20,058 bases of DNA from positions 1-20,058 of the forward strand of contig JAPHTL010000227.1 in the NCBI GenBank assembly GCA_026193355.1, given 5' to 3'. Shown one piece after another: positions 7,838-15,995 of this stretch (within the stretch, counting starts at the first letter, position 1; each line of letters begins with the position of its first letter). The stretch comes from Rhodospirillales bacterium. GTDB lineage: Bacteria > Pseudomonadota > Alphaproteobacteria > Rhodospirillales > JAPHTL01. The notes beneath the pieces are model-generated. The model saw only the letters and a list, made by a program, of their open reading frames with translations, did not search any database and was not told the DNA's origin. Both the position numbers and the translations under genes were made by a program.

Positions 7838-8011
7838 CCCGGCGCTCACGCCTGCTTTGCAGCGGCGTTGGCGAGGGTGATGTCGGGCGTACCGGCATTC
7901 ACAAGGGAGGGCGCCCGTTCCGGTCGTGGGGGAGTTTATCCGGATGCTTCGGCATCTGGACGGCCAAAGAGGGACAGGAGCCATGGGTAACTGGCTAATC
8001 AGGAGTTCGGG

Positions 8012-9481
8012 ATGAACCAAGCGACTGCTCTCGGAACCAATCCCGGGGCGGTGGCCTACAACGAAGAGATCGTCAAGAAATTCGTTGTTGCGGCCACGTT
8101 CTGGGGGGTTATCGGGTTCATCGCCGGTGTTTTTATCGCCTTTCAATTGGCGTATCCGGTGCTGAATCTGGGCCTCGAGTGGACGACCTTCGGGCGTCTG
8201 CGTCCGGTCCACACCTCTGCTGTCATTTTCGCATTCGGCGGCAATATCATGCTCGGCACTTCGTTCTACGTCGTGCAGCGCACCTGTCGCGTTCCGCTTT
8301 TCGGCGGACCGATGCTCGCGAACATCGTGTTCTGGGGCTATCAGCTGGTCATCGTGCTGGCGGCGCTGGGCTACGTGCTCGGCATCACCCAGGGCAAGGA
8401 GTACGCTGAGCCCGAATGGTATGTGGATATCATTCTGACGATTGTCTGGGTGCTTTATCTGGTTGCCTTCGCGGGCACACTGATAATCCGCAAGGAATCG
8501 CACATCTATGTCGCCAACTGGTTCTATCTGGCCTTTATCCTGACGGTGGCGGTCCTGCATATCGGCAACGGCCTCGCCGTTCCCGTCTCGCTGACCGGCG
8601 CCAAGAGCTACACGGTAGCTTCGGGCGTACAGGACGCCATGACCCAGTGGTGGTATGGCCACAATGCGGTCGGCTTCTTCCTGACCGCCGGCTTTCTTGG
8701 CCTGATGTACTATTTCGTTCCCAAGCAGGCCGAACGGCCGGTCTATTCCTACCGGCTGTCGATCGTGCACTTCTGGACCCTGATTTTCCTCTACATCTGG
8801 GCCGGTCCGCACCACCTGCACTACACGGCGCTGCCCGACTGGGCGCAGACACTGGGCATGACCTTCTCGATCATGCTGTGGATGCCGTCGTGGGGTGGCA
8901 TGATCAACGGCATCATGACGCTTTCGGGCGCGTGGGACAAACTGCGCACCGATCCGGTCCTGCGCTTCCTGGTGGCGGCCATTGCCTTCTACGGCATGAG
9001 CACCTTTGAAGGGCCTGCAATGTCGATCAAGGCGGTCAACTCGCTCAGTCACTATACCGACTGGACGGTGGGCCATGTTCACTCCGGCGCTCTCGGCTGG
9101 GTGGCCTTCGTTTCCTTCGGCGCGCTGTACTTCCTGGTGCCGCGCCTGTGGAACCGCCAGCGTCTCTATTCGCTGCGCATGGTTACCTGGCATTTCTGGA
9201 TCGCGACGCTCGGCATCGTCCTCTACATCACCTCGATGTGGATTTCGGGCATCATGCAGGGCCTGATGTGGCGGGCTTACGACAGCCTCGGTTTCCTGCA
9301 GTACTCGTTCATCGAGTCCGTGGAGGCCATGCATCCGTACTACGTGATCCGCGGCTCGGGTGGCGTGCTGTTCCTGATCGGCGCTCTTATCATGGTCTAT
9401 AACTTCATCAAGACCATCAAGGGCGAGATCCGCAGCGAGCCAGCTTATGAACAGGCGCCGCATGCGGCGTCGGCCAGCTAA
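8012..9481 (+). CDS. ccoN: cbb3-type cytochrome c oxidase subunit I
   Basis: This is the 489-residue catalytic subunit of the cbb3 haem-copper oxidase. It reduces O2 to water with high affinity and pumps protons across the inner membrane, using low-spin haem b and the b3-CuB centre. The expected ligands are present: H67 in RPVHTSA and H357 for haem b, H355 for haem b3, and H217 (WYGHNAV), H267 and H268 (GPHHLHY) for CuB. Y261 sits where the cross-linked tyrosine of cbb3 enzymes lies. The conserved FEGPAMS glutamate is E333. About 12 hydrophobic helices are visible, and the length is normal for the family. AGGAG at 8001-8005 supports the start. It is the first gene of ccoNOQP, with an FNR box upstream, so low-oxygen induction is inferred. 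Confidence 0.98.
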   Translation: MNQATALGTNPGAVAYNEEIVKKFVVAATFWGVIGFIAGVFIAFQLAYPVLNLGLEWTTFGRLRPVHTSAVIFAFGGNIMLGTSFYVVQRTCRVPLFGGPMLANIVFWGYQLVIVLAALGYVLGITQGKEYAEPEWYVDIILTIVWVLYLVAFAGTLIIRKESHIYVANWFYLAFILTVAVLHIGNGLAVPVSLTGAKSYTVASGVQDAMTQWWYGHNAVGFFLTAGFLGLMYYFVPKQAERPVYSYRLSIVHFWTLIFLYIWAGPHHLHYTALPDWAQTLGMTFSIMLWMPSWGGMINGIMTLSGAWDKLRTDPVLRFLVAAIAFYGMSTFEGPAMSIKAVNSLSHYTDWTVGHVHSGALGWVAFVSFGALYFLVPRLWNRQRLYSLRMVTWHFWIATLGIVLYITSMWISGIMQGLMWRAYDSLGFLQYSFIESVEAMHPYYVIRGSGGVLFLIGALIMVYNFIKTIKGEIRSEPAYEQAPHAASAS

Positions 9482-9496
9482 GGGGGAGAGACGGAG

Positions 9497-10222
9497 ATGA
9501 AGCACGAAATCTTCGAAAAGAACGTCATCCTCCTGGCGATCGGTATCCTGCTTACGATATCGATCGGCGGGCTGGTCCAGATCGTTCCGCTCTACACCAT
9601 GGAGCAGACGATCGAGAAGGTTGACGGGATACGTCCGTATTCGCCGCTCGAACTGGCGGGTCGGAATATCTACATCCGTGAGGGCTGCTACAACTGCCAC
9701 AGCCAGATGGTTCGTCCGTTCCGCGATGAAGCGGAACGTTACGGCCACTACAGTCTGGCGGCGGAGAGCATGTACGACCATCCCTTCCAGTGGGGTTCGA
9801 AACGAACCGGCCCCGATCTGGCGCGCGTTGGCGGCAAGTACTCCAACGACTGGCATGTGGCGCATCTGATCGATCCACGCAGTGTTGTGCCGGAATCGAT
9901 CATGCCTCCCTATGCTTTTCTGGCGAAGCGTGAGCTCTCCTTCGATGATGCAGCCGATCACATGAAGACGCTGCGTATCGTTGGTGTGCCGTACTCGGAC
10001 GAGCAGATTGCAACGGCGAAGGAGGATCTTCGCATCCAGGGTATGGGTGAAGCCGGTGGGGACGTGGAAGCGTTCCTGGCCCGCTATCCCAAGGCCAAGA
10101 TCGGCAGCTTCGATGGCGATGCCAAGAAGACGACCGAAATGGATGCTCTCGTCGCCTATCTGCAGATGCTCGGGACATTGGTGGACTTCACCAACGTCGA
10201 CCCCGAGACGCTGTACCGCTAG
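9497..10222 (+). CDS. ccoO: cbb3-type cytochrome c oxidase subunit II (mono-haem cytochrome c)
   Basis: This 241-residue membrane-anchored c-type cytochrome passes electrons from CcoP towards the haem b of CcoN. An N-terminal helix (about 10-30) anchors it. The periplasmic domain binds one haem through C64-x2-C67-H68 in EGCYNCHSQMVRPF, and M136 (ESIMPPY) is the likely sixth ligand. The RYGHYS and GPDLARVGGKY motifs are typical of CcoO. Length matches the family. The start is 15 bases after ccoN, with a purine-rich ribosome site (GGGGGAGAGACGGAG). It is needed for assembly and stability of CcoN in characterised systems. Confidence 0.97.
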   Translation: MKHEIFEKNVILLAIGILLTISIGGLVQIVPLYTMEQTIEKVDGIRPYSPLELAGRNIYIREGCYNCHSQMVRPFRDEAERYGHYSLAAESMYDHPFQWGSKRTGPDLARVGGKYSNDWHVAHLIDPRSVVPESIMPPYAFLAKRELSFDDAADHMKTLRIVGVPYSDEQIATAKEDLRIQGMGEAGGDVEAFLARYPKAKIGSFDGDAKKTTEMDALVAYLQMLGTLVDFTNVDPETLYR

Positions 10223-10233
10223 GAGCTGAGGGT

Positions 10234-10386
10234 TTGGACCTCGTAGCAATATCGGACGCCATACGACCCTACTGGGTCGTATGGCTGATGATCCTCTTCG
10301 GTGTGGTCTTGTTCTGGGCGTTTCGTCCGAAGAACAAGCGGCGTTTTGAAGAAGACGCCCAGATCCCGCTGAAGGATGACGATTAA
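10234..10386 (+). CDS. ccoQ: cbb3 oxidase small subunit CcoQ, TTG start
   Basis: This 50-residue single-helix protein lies exactly between ccoO and ccoP, where ccoQ belongs. The translation has an N-terminal DLVAISDAIRPYW, one membrane helix (about 14-29, VVWLMILFGVVLFWAF), then the basic and acidic tail RPKNKRRFEEDAQIPL, which is the usual CcoQ/FixQ pattern. No ATG is available at a sensible position; the first usable codon is TTG at 10234, 8 bases after AGGAG (10221-10225). The gene is easily missed by automatic callers. CcoQ stabilises the assembled oxidase, especially against oxygen, and is not catalytic. The stop TAA (10384-10386) runs into the ccoP ribosome site. Confidence 0.87.
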   Translation: MDLVAISDAIRPYWVVWLMILFGVVLFWAFRPKNKRRFEEDAQIPLKDDD

Positions 10387-10397
10387 GGAGGAATGTC

Positions 10398-11246
10398 ATG
10401 GCGAACGTCGAAAAGGACGCCTTGACGGGAACGGAGACCACCGGCCACAGCTGGGACGGTATCCAGGAACTGAATACACCGCTTCCCAAGTGGTGGCTCT
10501 ACACGTTCTATGCATGCATCATCTGGGCTGTCGGTTACTGGGTCGTTTACCCGGCATGGCCGAGCCTGAGCGATTACACCAAGGGTGTGATCGGTTATTC
10601 TTCGCGCGCTGAACACGCCAAGGAAATGGAGGCCGTGAAGGCTTCCCGCTCCGAATGGCTGGGCAAGTTCGAGGAAGCCAACGTGTCCGACATCGTCAAG
10701 GACAGCCAGCTTCTGAACTACGCGATGGCCGGTGGCCGGGCGCTGTTCAACGAGAACTGTGCGCCTTGTCATGGCGCCGGTGGACAGGGAGCCCCCGGGT
10801 TCCCGGTTCTTGCCGACGACGACTGGCTGTGGGGTGGAACGCTTGAATCCATCGAACAGTCCGTACGTTTCGGCATCCGTTCCGGGCATGAGGAAGAGCG
10901 CGTCAACGAAATGCCGAAATACGGCGTTGACGGCTTGATCACGAAGGAAGAGATGGCCGCTGTCGCCGATTACGTGATCGGCGGCCTGCAGGGTGACGGC
11001 GCGGGCAAGACCGTGTTTGCCGAACAGTGCGCCGCCTGCCATGGCGAAGACGGCCACGGCCTGCCCGAGATGGGTGGGCCGAACCTGTCCGACGGCATCT
11101 GGCTGTTTGGCGCCGGCAAGGACGCTGTCCTCGCCCAGCTCAACAGCCCGAAGCATGGCGTGATGCCGGCCTGGCAGGGACGTCTCGATGACGTTTCGAT
11201 CAAGCAGGTCTCGATCTACGTCCACTCTCTGGGCGGCGGTCAGTAA
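10398..11246 (+). CDS. ccoP: cbb3-type cytochrome c oxidase subunit III (di-haem cytochrome c)
   Basis: This 282-residue membrane-anchored di-haem cytochrome c accepts electrons from soluble or membrane cytochromes and hands them to CcoO. The N-terminal domain includes GTETTGHSWDGIQELNTPLP, the conserved CcoP opening, then one helix at about 32-53. Two cytochrome c domains follow, with C121-x2-C124-H125 and C211-x2-C214-H215. M172 (NEMPKYG) and M256 (GVMPAW) are candidate axial ligands. A strong AAGGAGG ribosome site sits just before ATG 10398. It is the last structural gene; a perfect 11-bp stem hairpin follows the stop. Confidence 0.97.
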   Translation: MANVEKDALTGTETTGHSWDGIQELNTPLPKWWLYTFYACIIWAVGYWVVYPAWPSLSDYTKGVIGYSSRAEHAKEMEAVKASRSEWLGKFEEANVSDIVKDSQLLNYAMAGGRALFNENCAPCHGAGGQGAPGFPVLADDDWLWGGTLESIEQSVRFGIRSGHEEERVNEMPKYGVDGLITKEEMAAVADYVIGGLQGDGAGKTVFAEQCAACHGEDGHGLPEMGGPNLSDGIWLFGAGKDAVLAQLNSPKHGVMPAWQGRLDDVSIKQVSIYVHSLGGGQ

Positions 11247-11257
11247 CGTTTCGATAA

Positions 11258-11290
11258 GGACAGGCGGTCGGAAAACTCGACCGCCTGTTC
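11258..11290 (+). terminator. Hairpin downstream of ccoP (possible terminator or mRNA stabiliser)
   Basis: ACAGGCGGTCG (11260-11270) pairs perfectly with CGACCGCCTGT (11278-11288) around a 7-base loop. One G-U and one G-C pair extend the base. There is no run of T after it (TCGTTCG), so it may be a weak terminator, or a 3'-end stabilising structure that lowers expression of the assembly genes relative to ccoNOQP. Confidence 0.5.
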
Positions 11291-11332
11291 GTTCGACACG
11301 GAAACGTGAATGCCTTCGGTTTTGGTTTCTCA

Positions 11333-11338
11333 TATAAG
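11333..11338 (+). promoter_or_regulatory. Possible -10 element in the ccoP-ccoG gap
   Basis: The 242-base gap between ccoP and ccoG contains TATAAG in its only A+T-rich part (about 11320-11355), a 5 of 6 match to a -10 hexamer. I find no good -35 at the right distance and no TTGA-N6-TCAA site anywhere in the gap. It is a weak candidate for an independent promoter of the ccoGHIS genes. Confidence 0.2.
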
Positions 11339-11488
11339 ACGTATCTGATAAAAGAGTGCGCCGGGTTCTCGGGGGTGAACCGGGCTTGGATGGGCCATAT
11401 TTTGATGCTTCGGAGATGCTGTCGAAGGCACGCGTTCCGGTAGTGTGAAAGAAGCCCGGGATCACATAGGGATCGGACAATAACGATC

Positions 11489-12985
11489 ATGTCGACCGCG
11501 CAAACTTCCTCCCCCGAGCCAGAAGAAAACGTCAAATCGGTATCGCCGACCATGGCGGCCGAGGTTTCTGGCGATCAACCCATGTACGCCGGAAGGCCTG
11601 AAATCTACCCACGAAGCGTCAGCGGATCGTTCCGGACGTTGAAGTGGACGTCCCTGTGGGTGTTGCTTGGCATCTATCACGTTCTGCCGTGGTTGCGCTG
11701 GGATCGGGGAGAAGGCTTTCCCAATCAGGCGATCCTGCTCGATATCGGGGCGGGCCGCGGCTACATCTTCGGGATCGAGATCTGGCCCCAGGAAGTCTAT
11801 TACCTGACCGGGATTCTGATTATCGCCGCTGTCGGCCTTTTCTTTGCGACATCGTTGTTCGGACGCGTTTGGTGCGGCTTTGCCTGCCCCCAGACGGTTT
11901 GGACCGACCTCTATTTCTGGGTGGAAAAGGTCATTGAGGGTGACCGGAACCAGCGGCTCAAGCTGGACCGGGGCAAGATGACGTTGATGAAGGCCGTCAA
12001 GAAGGTCACCAAACACGTCGTCTGGCTTTTGATCGCCTTTCTGATGTCTTTCGCCTGGGTCTGGTACTTCAACGATGCGCCGACGGTGACGCGCGAGATC
12101 CTGACCGGTCAAGCCGGTGGATGGGTCCTCACCTTCATCGGGATGCTGACCTTCATGACCTATCTCCTTGCCGGTTGGGCGAGGGAGCAGGTCTGTTTCT
12201 ACATGTGCCCCTGGCCGCGTTTCCAGGGCGCCATGTTTGACGAGGATTCGCTGCTTGTCACCTATGAGGAATGGCGTGGTGAGCCCCGGGCCAAACCGGC
12301 GAAGGGTGGGACGAACTTCGAAGGACGTGGTCACTGCGTGGATTGTTCCGCCTGCGTGCAGGTATGCCCCACCGGGATCGACATCCGCGATGGTTCGCAA
12401 ATGGAGTGCATCGGGTGCGCGCTCTGCGTCGATGCCTGCAATGCGGTCATGGACCGGTTCAATCTGCCGCGCGGTTTGATCACGTATGATTCAAACAACA
12501 ACCAGCTGGCCCGATCGAAAAACAGCGAGACAAAGCTGCGCCTGATCCGTCCACGCACGATCGGCTATATGGCGATCATGTTGCTGGTGCTGCTGGTCAT
12601 GGTCGTCAGCCTTGCGACCCGCACAAGGATGGAAATCAACGTCCTGCATGATCGCTCACCCCTGTATGTAAACCTTTCCGATGGATCAATCCGGAACGGC
12701 TATACGTTCAAGATCCTGAACATGGAAAACGTGAAGAAGGACTACGTTCTTTCCGTCGAGGGTGTCGAGGGCGCGACGATGACGGTTATTGGCATCGAAA
12801 AAAATGGCGCGAAAGAGGTCGCCCTTCCGGTCGAGCCCGATCAGGTCGTTCCGTTCCAGGTCTATGTGCGCGCCGAGCGTAGCGCACTTGCCGGCAGTTC
12901 AAATGACATGACCTTTATCCTGAAGGATACGCATACCGGCGTCGTCGTGACGCACGAATCCGTGTTCCGCGGCCCGGAACATTGA
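11489..12985 (+). CDS. ccoG: Cytochrome c oxidase accessory protein CcoG (FixG/RdxA), Fe-S membrane protein
   Basis: This 498-residue membrane ferredoxin-like protein is needed for cbb3 oxidase assembly; characterised homologues reduce Cu(II) to Cu(I) for delivery to the oxidase. Membrane helices lie at about 53-68, 104-124, 177-194, 211-230 and 357-376. GRVWCGFACPQTVWTD (C129, C133) and CFYMCPW (C236, C240) are conserved membrane-edge cysteine motifs. Two ferredoxin-type clusters follow: C283-x2-C286-x2-C289-x3-C293 and C307-x2-C310-x2-C313-x3-C317. The C-terminal part, after the last helix, is a beta-rich periplasmic domain. ATG 11489 lacks a clear ribosome site; M22 (11552) is a possible alternative. 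It begins a tight run, ccoG-H-I-S. Confidence 0.96.
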   Translation: MSTAQTSSPEPEENVKSVSPTMAAEVSGDQPMYAGRPEIYPRSVSGSFRTLKWTSLWVLLGIYHVLPWLRWDRGEGFPNQAILLDIGAGRGYIFGIEIWPQEVYYLTGILIIAAVGLFFATSLFGRVWCGFACPQTVWTDLYFWVEKVIEGDRNQRLKLDRGKMTLMKAVKKVTKHVVWLLIAFLMSFAWVWYFNDAPTVTREILTGQAGGWVLTFIGMLTFMTYLLAGWAREQVCFYMCPWPRFQGAMFDEDSLLVTYEEWRGEPRAKPAKGGTNFEGRGHCVDCSACVQVCPTGIDIRDGSQMECIGCALCVDACNAVMDRFNLPRGLITYDSNNNQLARSKNSETKLRLIRPRTIGYMAIMLLVLLVMVVSLATRTRMEINVLHDRSPLYVNLSDGSIRNGYTFKILNMENVKKDYVLSVEGVEGATMTVIGIEKNGAKEVALPVEPDQVVPFQVYVRAERSALAGSSNDMTFILKDTHTGVVVTHESVFRGPEH

Positions 12986-12987
12986 CG

Positions 12988-13548
12988 ATGGTAAACGTGG
13001 CAAATGGGGATGCTCAAACAATGACGACAGCGTCAGGGCAAGCGGCGAACAACCGCAAACCGGGATGGTGGTATCCGTGGATTTTTGTGGGCGGGATGAC
13101 GATCGTGGTCATCGTCAACGGCATCATGATCTATTTCGCGCTTTCGACTTTCACCGGTCTTGAAACGCGCAACCACTATGAAAAAGGTCTGGCCTACAAC
13201 ACCAATATCGAAGCCGCGCGGTTACAGGCAGCCATGGGCTGGCAGGCATCCGTTGCCTACCTTCCGTCCGCGGACGCCATTGTCGCCACGCCCGAGGCGC
13301 GCGAGGGATTGCTGGAAGTGACGTTTCGCGACCGGGGATCCAATCCCATATCCGGCCTGAAGGTCGACGCGAAGATTCTGAGGCCTACGATTGAGGGGTT
13401 TGATCAGGAGGTGACGTTCGCGGAAAGGGGTGAGGGCCGCTACGGCGTGGTCCTGAAACTTCCCCAGGCCGGTCAATGGGAGGTGCGGGTCGTAGCGCGT
13501 GGCGGTGAAATGCCCTATCAGCACAGCCAGAGAATCGTCATTCCCTAA
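12988..13548 (+). CDS. ccoH: FixH/CcoH family cbb3 oxidase assembly protein
   Basis: This protein of about 186 residues has one membrane helix (about 29-51, PWIFVGGMTIVVIVNGIMIY) and a periplasmic domain. It carries the family motifs STFTGLETRNHYEKGLAYN near 52-70 and a final QWEVRVVARGG-type strand. CcoH assists maturation of the oxidase and stays associated with CcoN in characterised systems. The start is uncertain: ATG 12988 lies 2 bases after the ccoG stop, but its ribosome site is poor. ATG 13021, preceded by GGGGA, would remove 11 residues without touching the helix; a TTG at 12982 overlaps the ccoG stop. An 80-base gap separates it from ccoI. Confidence 0.92.
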   Translation: MVNVANGDAQTMTTASGQAANNRKPGWWYPWIFVGGMTIVVIVNGIMIYFALSTFTGLETRNHYEKGLAYNTNIEAARLQAAMGWQASVAYLPSADAIVATPEAREGLLEVTFRDRGSNPISGLKVDAKILRPTIEGFDQEVTFAERGEGRYGVVLKLPQAGQWEVRVVARGGEMPYQHSQRIVIP

Positions 13549-13628
13549 GGGGTGTTTCGGCGGCGGTTGACGGAAACGAACGCTCCAGCCGAAAGTCAAC
13601 CCGATACGCCGAAAGCTTGCGGGAAGAA

Positions 13629-15995
13629 ATGTCGAACTGCCTTCATTGCGGACTTGACGTCCCAGCCAACAGTTCCGGTGGTCCGGACTTCTGTTGTCAT
13701 GGCTGTTCGGCTGCCTACGGATTGATCAACGAATTGGGCCTGGGCAGTTATTACCAGCGCCGCTGCCTTGACCCGGATCTGACGCCGATCCGTCCGGACG
13801 AGGAAGAAGCCACCGTTGATTACTCGGCCCACGTAACGACGAAGGAAGAAGGCGGCGTTGAAACAGGGTCCCTCCACCTTATGGTCGAGGGGTTGCATTG
13901 CGCGGCCTGTGTCTGGTTGATCGAAACCGTTCTTGCGCGGCAGCCCGGCGTTATCAAGGCGCGGGTCAACATGACGACAAGGCGTCTGGAGTTGAGGTGG
14001 CGCGCGGCGGAAGCGGACGCCAACGATCTGGTCGCCGCCGTAACGCATCTCGGCTACAGGCTGGTGCCCTTCGACCCGGCGATCCTCAGCCGTGAAACCA
14101 CCAAACGGGAAAAGGAATTGCTCCGCGCGATGGCCGTGGCCGGTTTCGCCGCGGGCAACGTCATGCTGCTTTCCGTTTCGGTGTGGGCGGGGCACTCGCA
14201 GGGGATGGGGGTGGCGACACGGGAGCTTATGCACTGGCTGTCCGCCCTGGTCGCCTTGCCGGCGGTCGCCTTTGCAGGCATCCCATTTTTCCGGTCCGCG
14301 TTCGTTGCGTTGCGGGCGGGACGCGTCAACATGGATGTTCCCATCTCGCTCGGCGTTGTGCTGGCATCCGGCATCAGCCTGTTCGAAACCATGCAGGGCA
14401 ACGAACACGCCTATTTCGATTCGGCGATCACGCTTCTGTTTTTCCTGCTGGTTGGCCGCTATCTGGATCATCGTTCACGAAGCCGCGCACGGTCCGCCGC
14501 CGAACATCTTCTTGCGCTGAACGGTGCGGCGGCGACGGTTATCGGGCCATCCGGCGAACGCAGGATGGTGCCGCCTTCACAGATCGTGCAGGGGGAAACG
14601 GTCTTTGTCGCACTTGGCGAAAGGATCGCCGTGGACGGCACCATCAGCGAAGGACGCGGTGACGTCGACGCCAGCCTGATCACCGGCGAAACCACACCCA
14701 TAGCAGTGGAGCCCGGCACACGGGTGTTCGCGGGCGCCATCAATCTCAGCGCGCCGCTGAAAGTTACTGTCGATGCGGCGGGCGAAGATACGCTGCTTGC
14801 CGAGATCGTGCGCCTTATGGAAAACGCGGAACAGGGCCGCGCGCGTTATGTCGCCCTGGCGGACCGTGTTGCGCGTTTCTATGGGCCCATTGTCCACGTC
14901 ATGGCCCTCGGCACCTTTCTGGGTTGGGTGCTGGCGGGAAGCCCGTGGCAGGACGCCCTTCTGATCGCCATCGCCGTTCTGATCATCACATGTCCCTGCG
15001 CGCTGGCGCTGGCCGTGCCGACCGTTCAGGTTATCGCCAGCGGCCGCCTGCTGCGCAGTGGCGTTCTGGTGAAATCGGGGACTGCGCTTGAAAGGCTGGC
15101 GGTGGCCGATACCATCGTGTTCGACAAGACAGGCACGCTGACGGAAGGAAAACCGGAACTGGTGAATATCGAAAGGCTGGACGACGCGGATCTGAGACTG
15201 GGCGCTTCGCTGGCGATGGGCAGCAAACATCCCCTTGCCCGCGCGCTTGTGCGTTCGGCCCCGGTCGTTGCCGGGATCGATGGGGTGCGCGAAGAACCGG
15301 GTCTGGGCCTGGCCGCCGATGGCGAGGATGGCGAGGTGCGTCTGGGAAGCCGCGCCTGGTGTGGCCCGGAAACCGGCGGCGAGGGCGAAGCGCCCGCTGC
15401 CGGACCGGAGCTATGGCTGTCAAGACCGGGCCGTGCGCCAGTTCTTTTCGCCTTCACCGACAGACCCCGCGCGGATGCGGCGGAAACCGTCGCGGCGTTG
15501 AAATCGCAGGGCTATACCCTGTACCTTCTGTCGGGCGATCATGCGCCTGCGGTCACTTCGGTTGCCGAGGCTGTTGGAATTGCGGACTGGCGGGCATCGT
15601 GCAGTCCCACAGAGAAATTCGATTTTCTGGAAAATCTCGCCGCGCAGGGGCGCAAGGTCGTCATGGTCGGTGATGGGTTGAACGATGCGCCTGCCCTGGC
15701 AGCGGCGCACGTTTCGCTTTCTCCAAGCACTGCCGTCGATATCAGCCAGACGGCAGCCGATTTGGTGTTCCAGGGCGCGCGTCTTGATCCTGTGAGACTT
15801 TCACTGGAAATCGCGAAGCGCGCCGACGTACTGGTAAAACAGAATTTCACGCTGGCGTTCATCTACAATGTGGTGACGATTCCAATCGCCGTCGCCGGTT
15901 TCGTGACGCCGCTGGTGGCGGCGATCGCCATGTCCACATCATCCGTCGCGGTAATCGCCAACGCCATGCGTCTGGCCGGAAGGAAACGTCAATGA
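13629..15995 (+). CDS. ccoI: Copper-translocating P-type ATPase for cbb3 oxidase assembly
   Basis: This 788-residue P1B-type ATPase exports Cu(I) towards the periplasmic side for insertion into the CuB site of the oxidase. The N-terminus has the cysteine-rich region typical of FixI/CcoI (C4, C7, C22, C23, C26) and then an HMA domain with C91-x2-C94 (LHCAAC). Eight membrane helices are implied. Catalytic motifs are TGE in LITGETTP, the transport motif C455-P-C457, the phosphorylation site DKTGT (D499), and GDGLNDAPA (about 681-689). ATG 13629 has GGGAAG just upstream; a TTG at 13617 would add 4 residues. The stop overlaps the ccoS start (ATGA). The copper role is assigned by family and by its place among the cco assembly genes. 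Confidence 0.97.
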   Translation: MSNCLHCGLDVPANSSGGPDFCCHGCSAAYGLINELGLGSYYQRRCLDPDLTPIRPDEEEATVDYSAHVTTKEEGGVETGSLHLMVEGLHCAACVWLIETVLARQPGVIKARVNMTTRRLELRWRAAEADANDLVAAVTHLGYRLVPFDPAILSRETTKREKELLRAMAVAGFAAGNVMLLSVSVWAGHSQGMGVATRELMHWLSALVALPAVAFAGIPFFRSAFVALRAGRVNMDVPISLGVVLASGISLFETMQGNEHAYFDSAITLLFFLLVGRYLDHRSRSRARSAAEHLLALNGAAATVIGPSGERRMVPPSQIVQGETVFVALGERIAVDGTISEGRGDVDASLITGETTPIAVEPGTRVFAGAINLSAPLKVTVDAAGEDTLLAEIVRLMENAEQGRARYVALADRVARFYGPIVHVMALGTFLGWVLAGSPWQDALLIAIAVLIITCPCALALAVPTVQVIASGRLLRSGVLVKSGTALERLAVADTIVFDKTGTLTEGKPELVNIERLDDADLRLGASLAMGSKHPLARALVRSAPVVAGIDGVREEPGLGLAADGEDGEVRLGSRAWCGPETGGEGEAPAAGPELWLSRPGRAPVLFAFTDRPRADAAETVAALKSQGYTLYLLSGDHAPAVTSVAEAVGIADWRASCSPTEKFDFLENLAAQGRKVVMVGDGLNDAPALAAAHVSLSPSTAVDISQTAADLVFQGARLDPVRLSLEIAKRADVLVKQNFTLAFIYNVVTIPIAVAGFVTPLVAAIAMSTSSVAVIANAMRLAGRKRQ

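Larger units (their letters stand above)
7552..8011. other. Divergent intergenic spacer between ggt and ccoN
   Basis: These 460 bases separate two divergent genes. The ggt-proximal half, especially 7650-7800, is clearly richer in A+T than anything else in the window, as expected for promoter DNA. It contains related sequences TTATCCAG (7712-7719), CTGGGATAAT (7751-7760) and ATTATCCCGG (7833-7842); the last two form an imperfect inverted repeat (9 of 10). An FNR/FixK box lies at 7808-7821. The ccoN-proximal part (7845-8000) is G+C rich and would be 5' leader. It holds two short overlapping open frames (7795-7998 and 7808-7990) that I do not believe are genes. AGGAG at 8001-8005 is the ccoN ribosome site. 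Confidence 0.6.

Noticed and set aside
7795..7998. Two overlapping short plus-strand frames in the ccoN leader, as possible leader peptides
   Set aside because: Neither has a ribosome site or known motif. Both begin at or before the promoter elements, so a transcript starting near 7844 or 7856 would not contain their start codons.
7712..10489. Very long minus-strand open frame (about 925 codons) opposite ccoN, ccoO and ccoQ
   Set aside because: It lies opposite three genes with unmistakable family motifs and shows no recognisable domain; its composition is that expected from the reverse strand of high-G+C coding DNA.
11462..12400. Minus-strand open frame (about 312 codons) opposite ccoG
   Set aside because: It mirrors the ccoG coding region, including its cysteine motifs, and has no ribosome site or recognisable domain.
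13565..13601. Inverted repeat GGTTGAC / GTCAACC between ccoH and ccoI
   Set aside because: A 7-bp repeat with a 23-base spacer is easily met by chance in an 80-bp gap. The stem is short, and it does not match the FNR consensus despite the TTGA.
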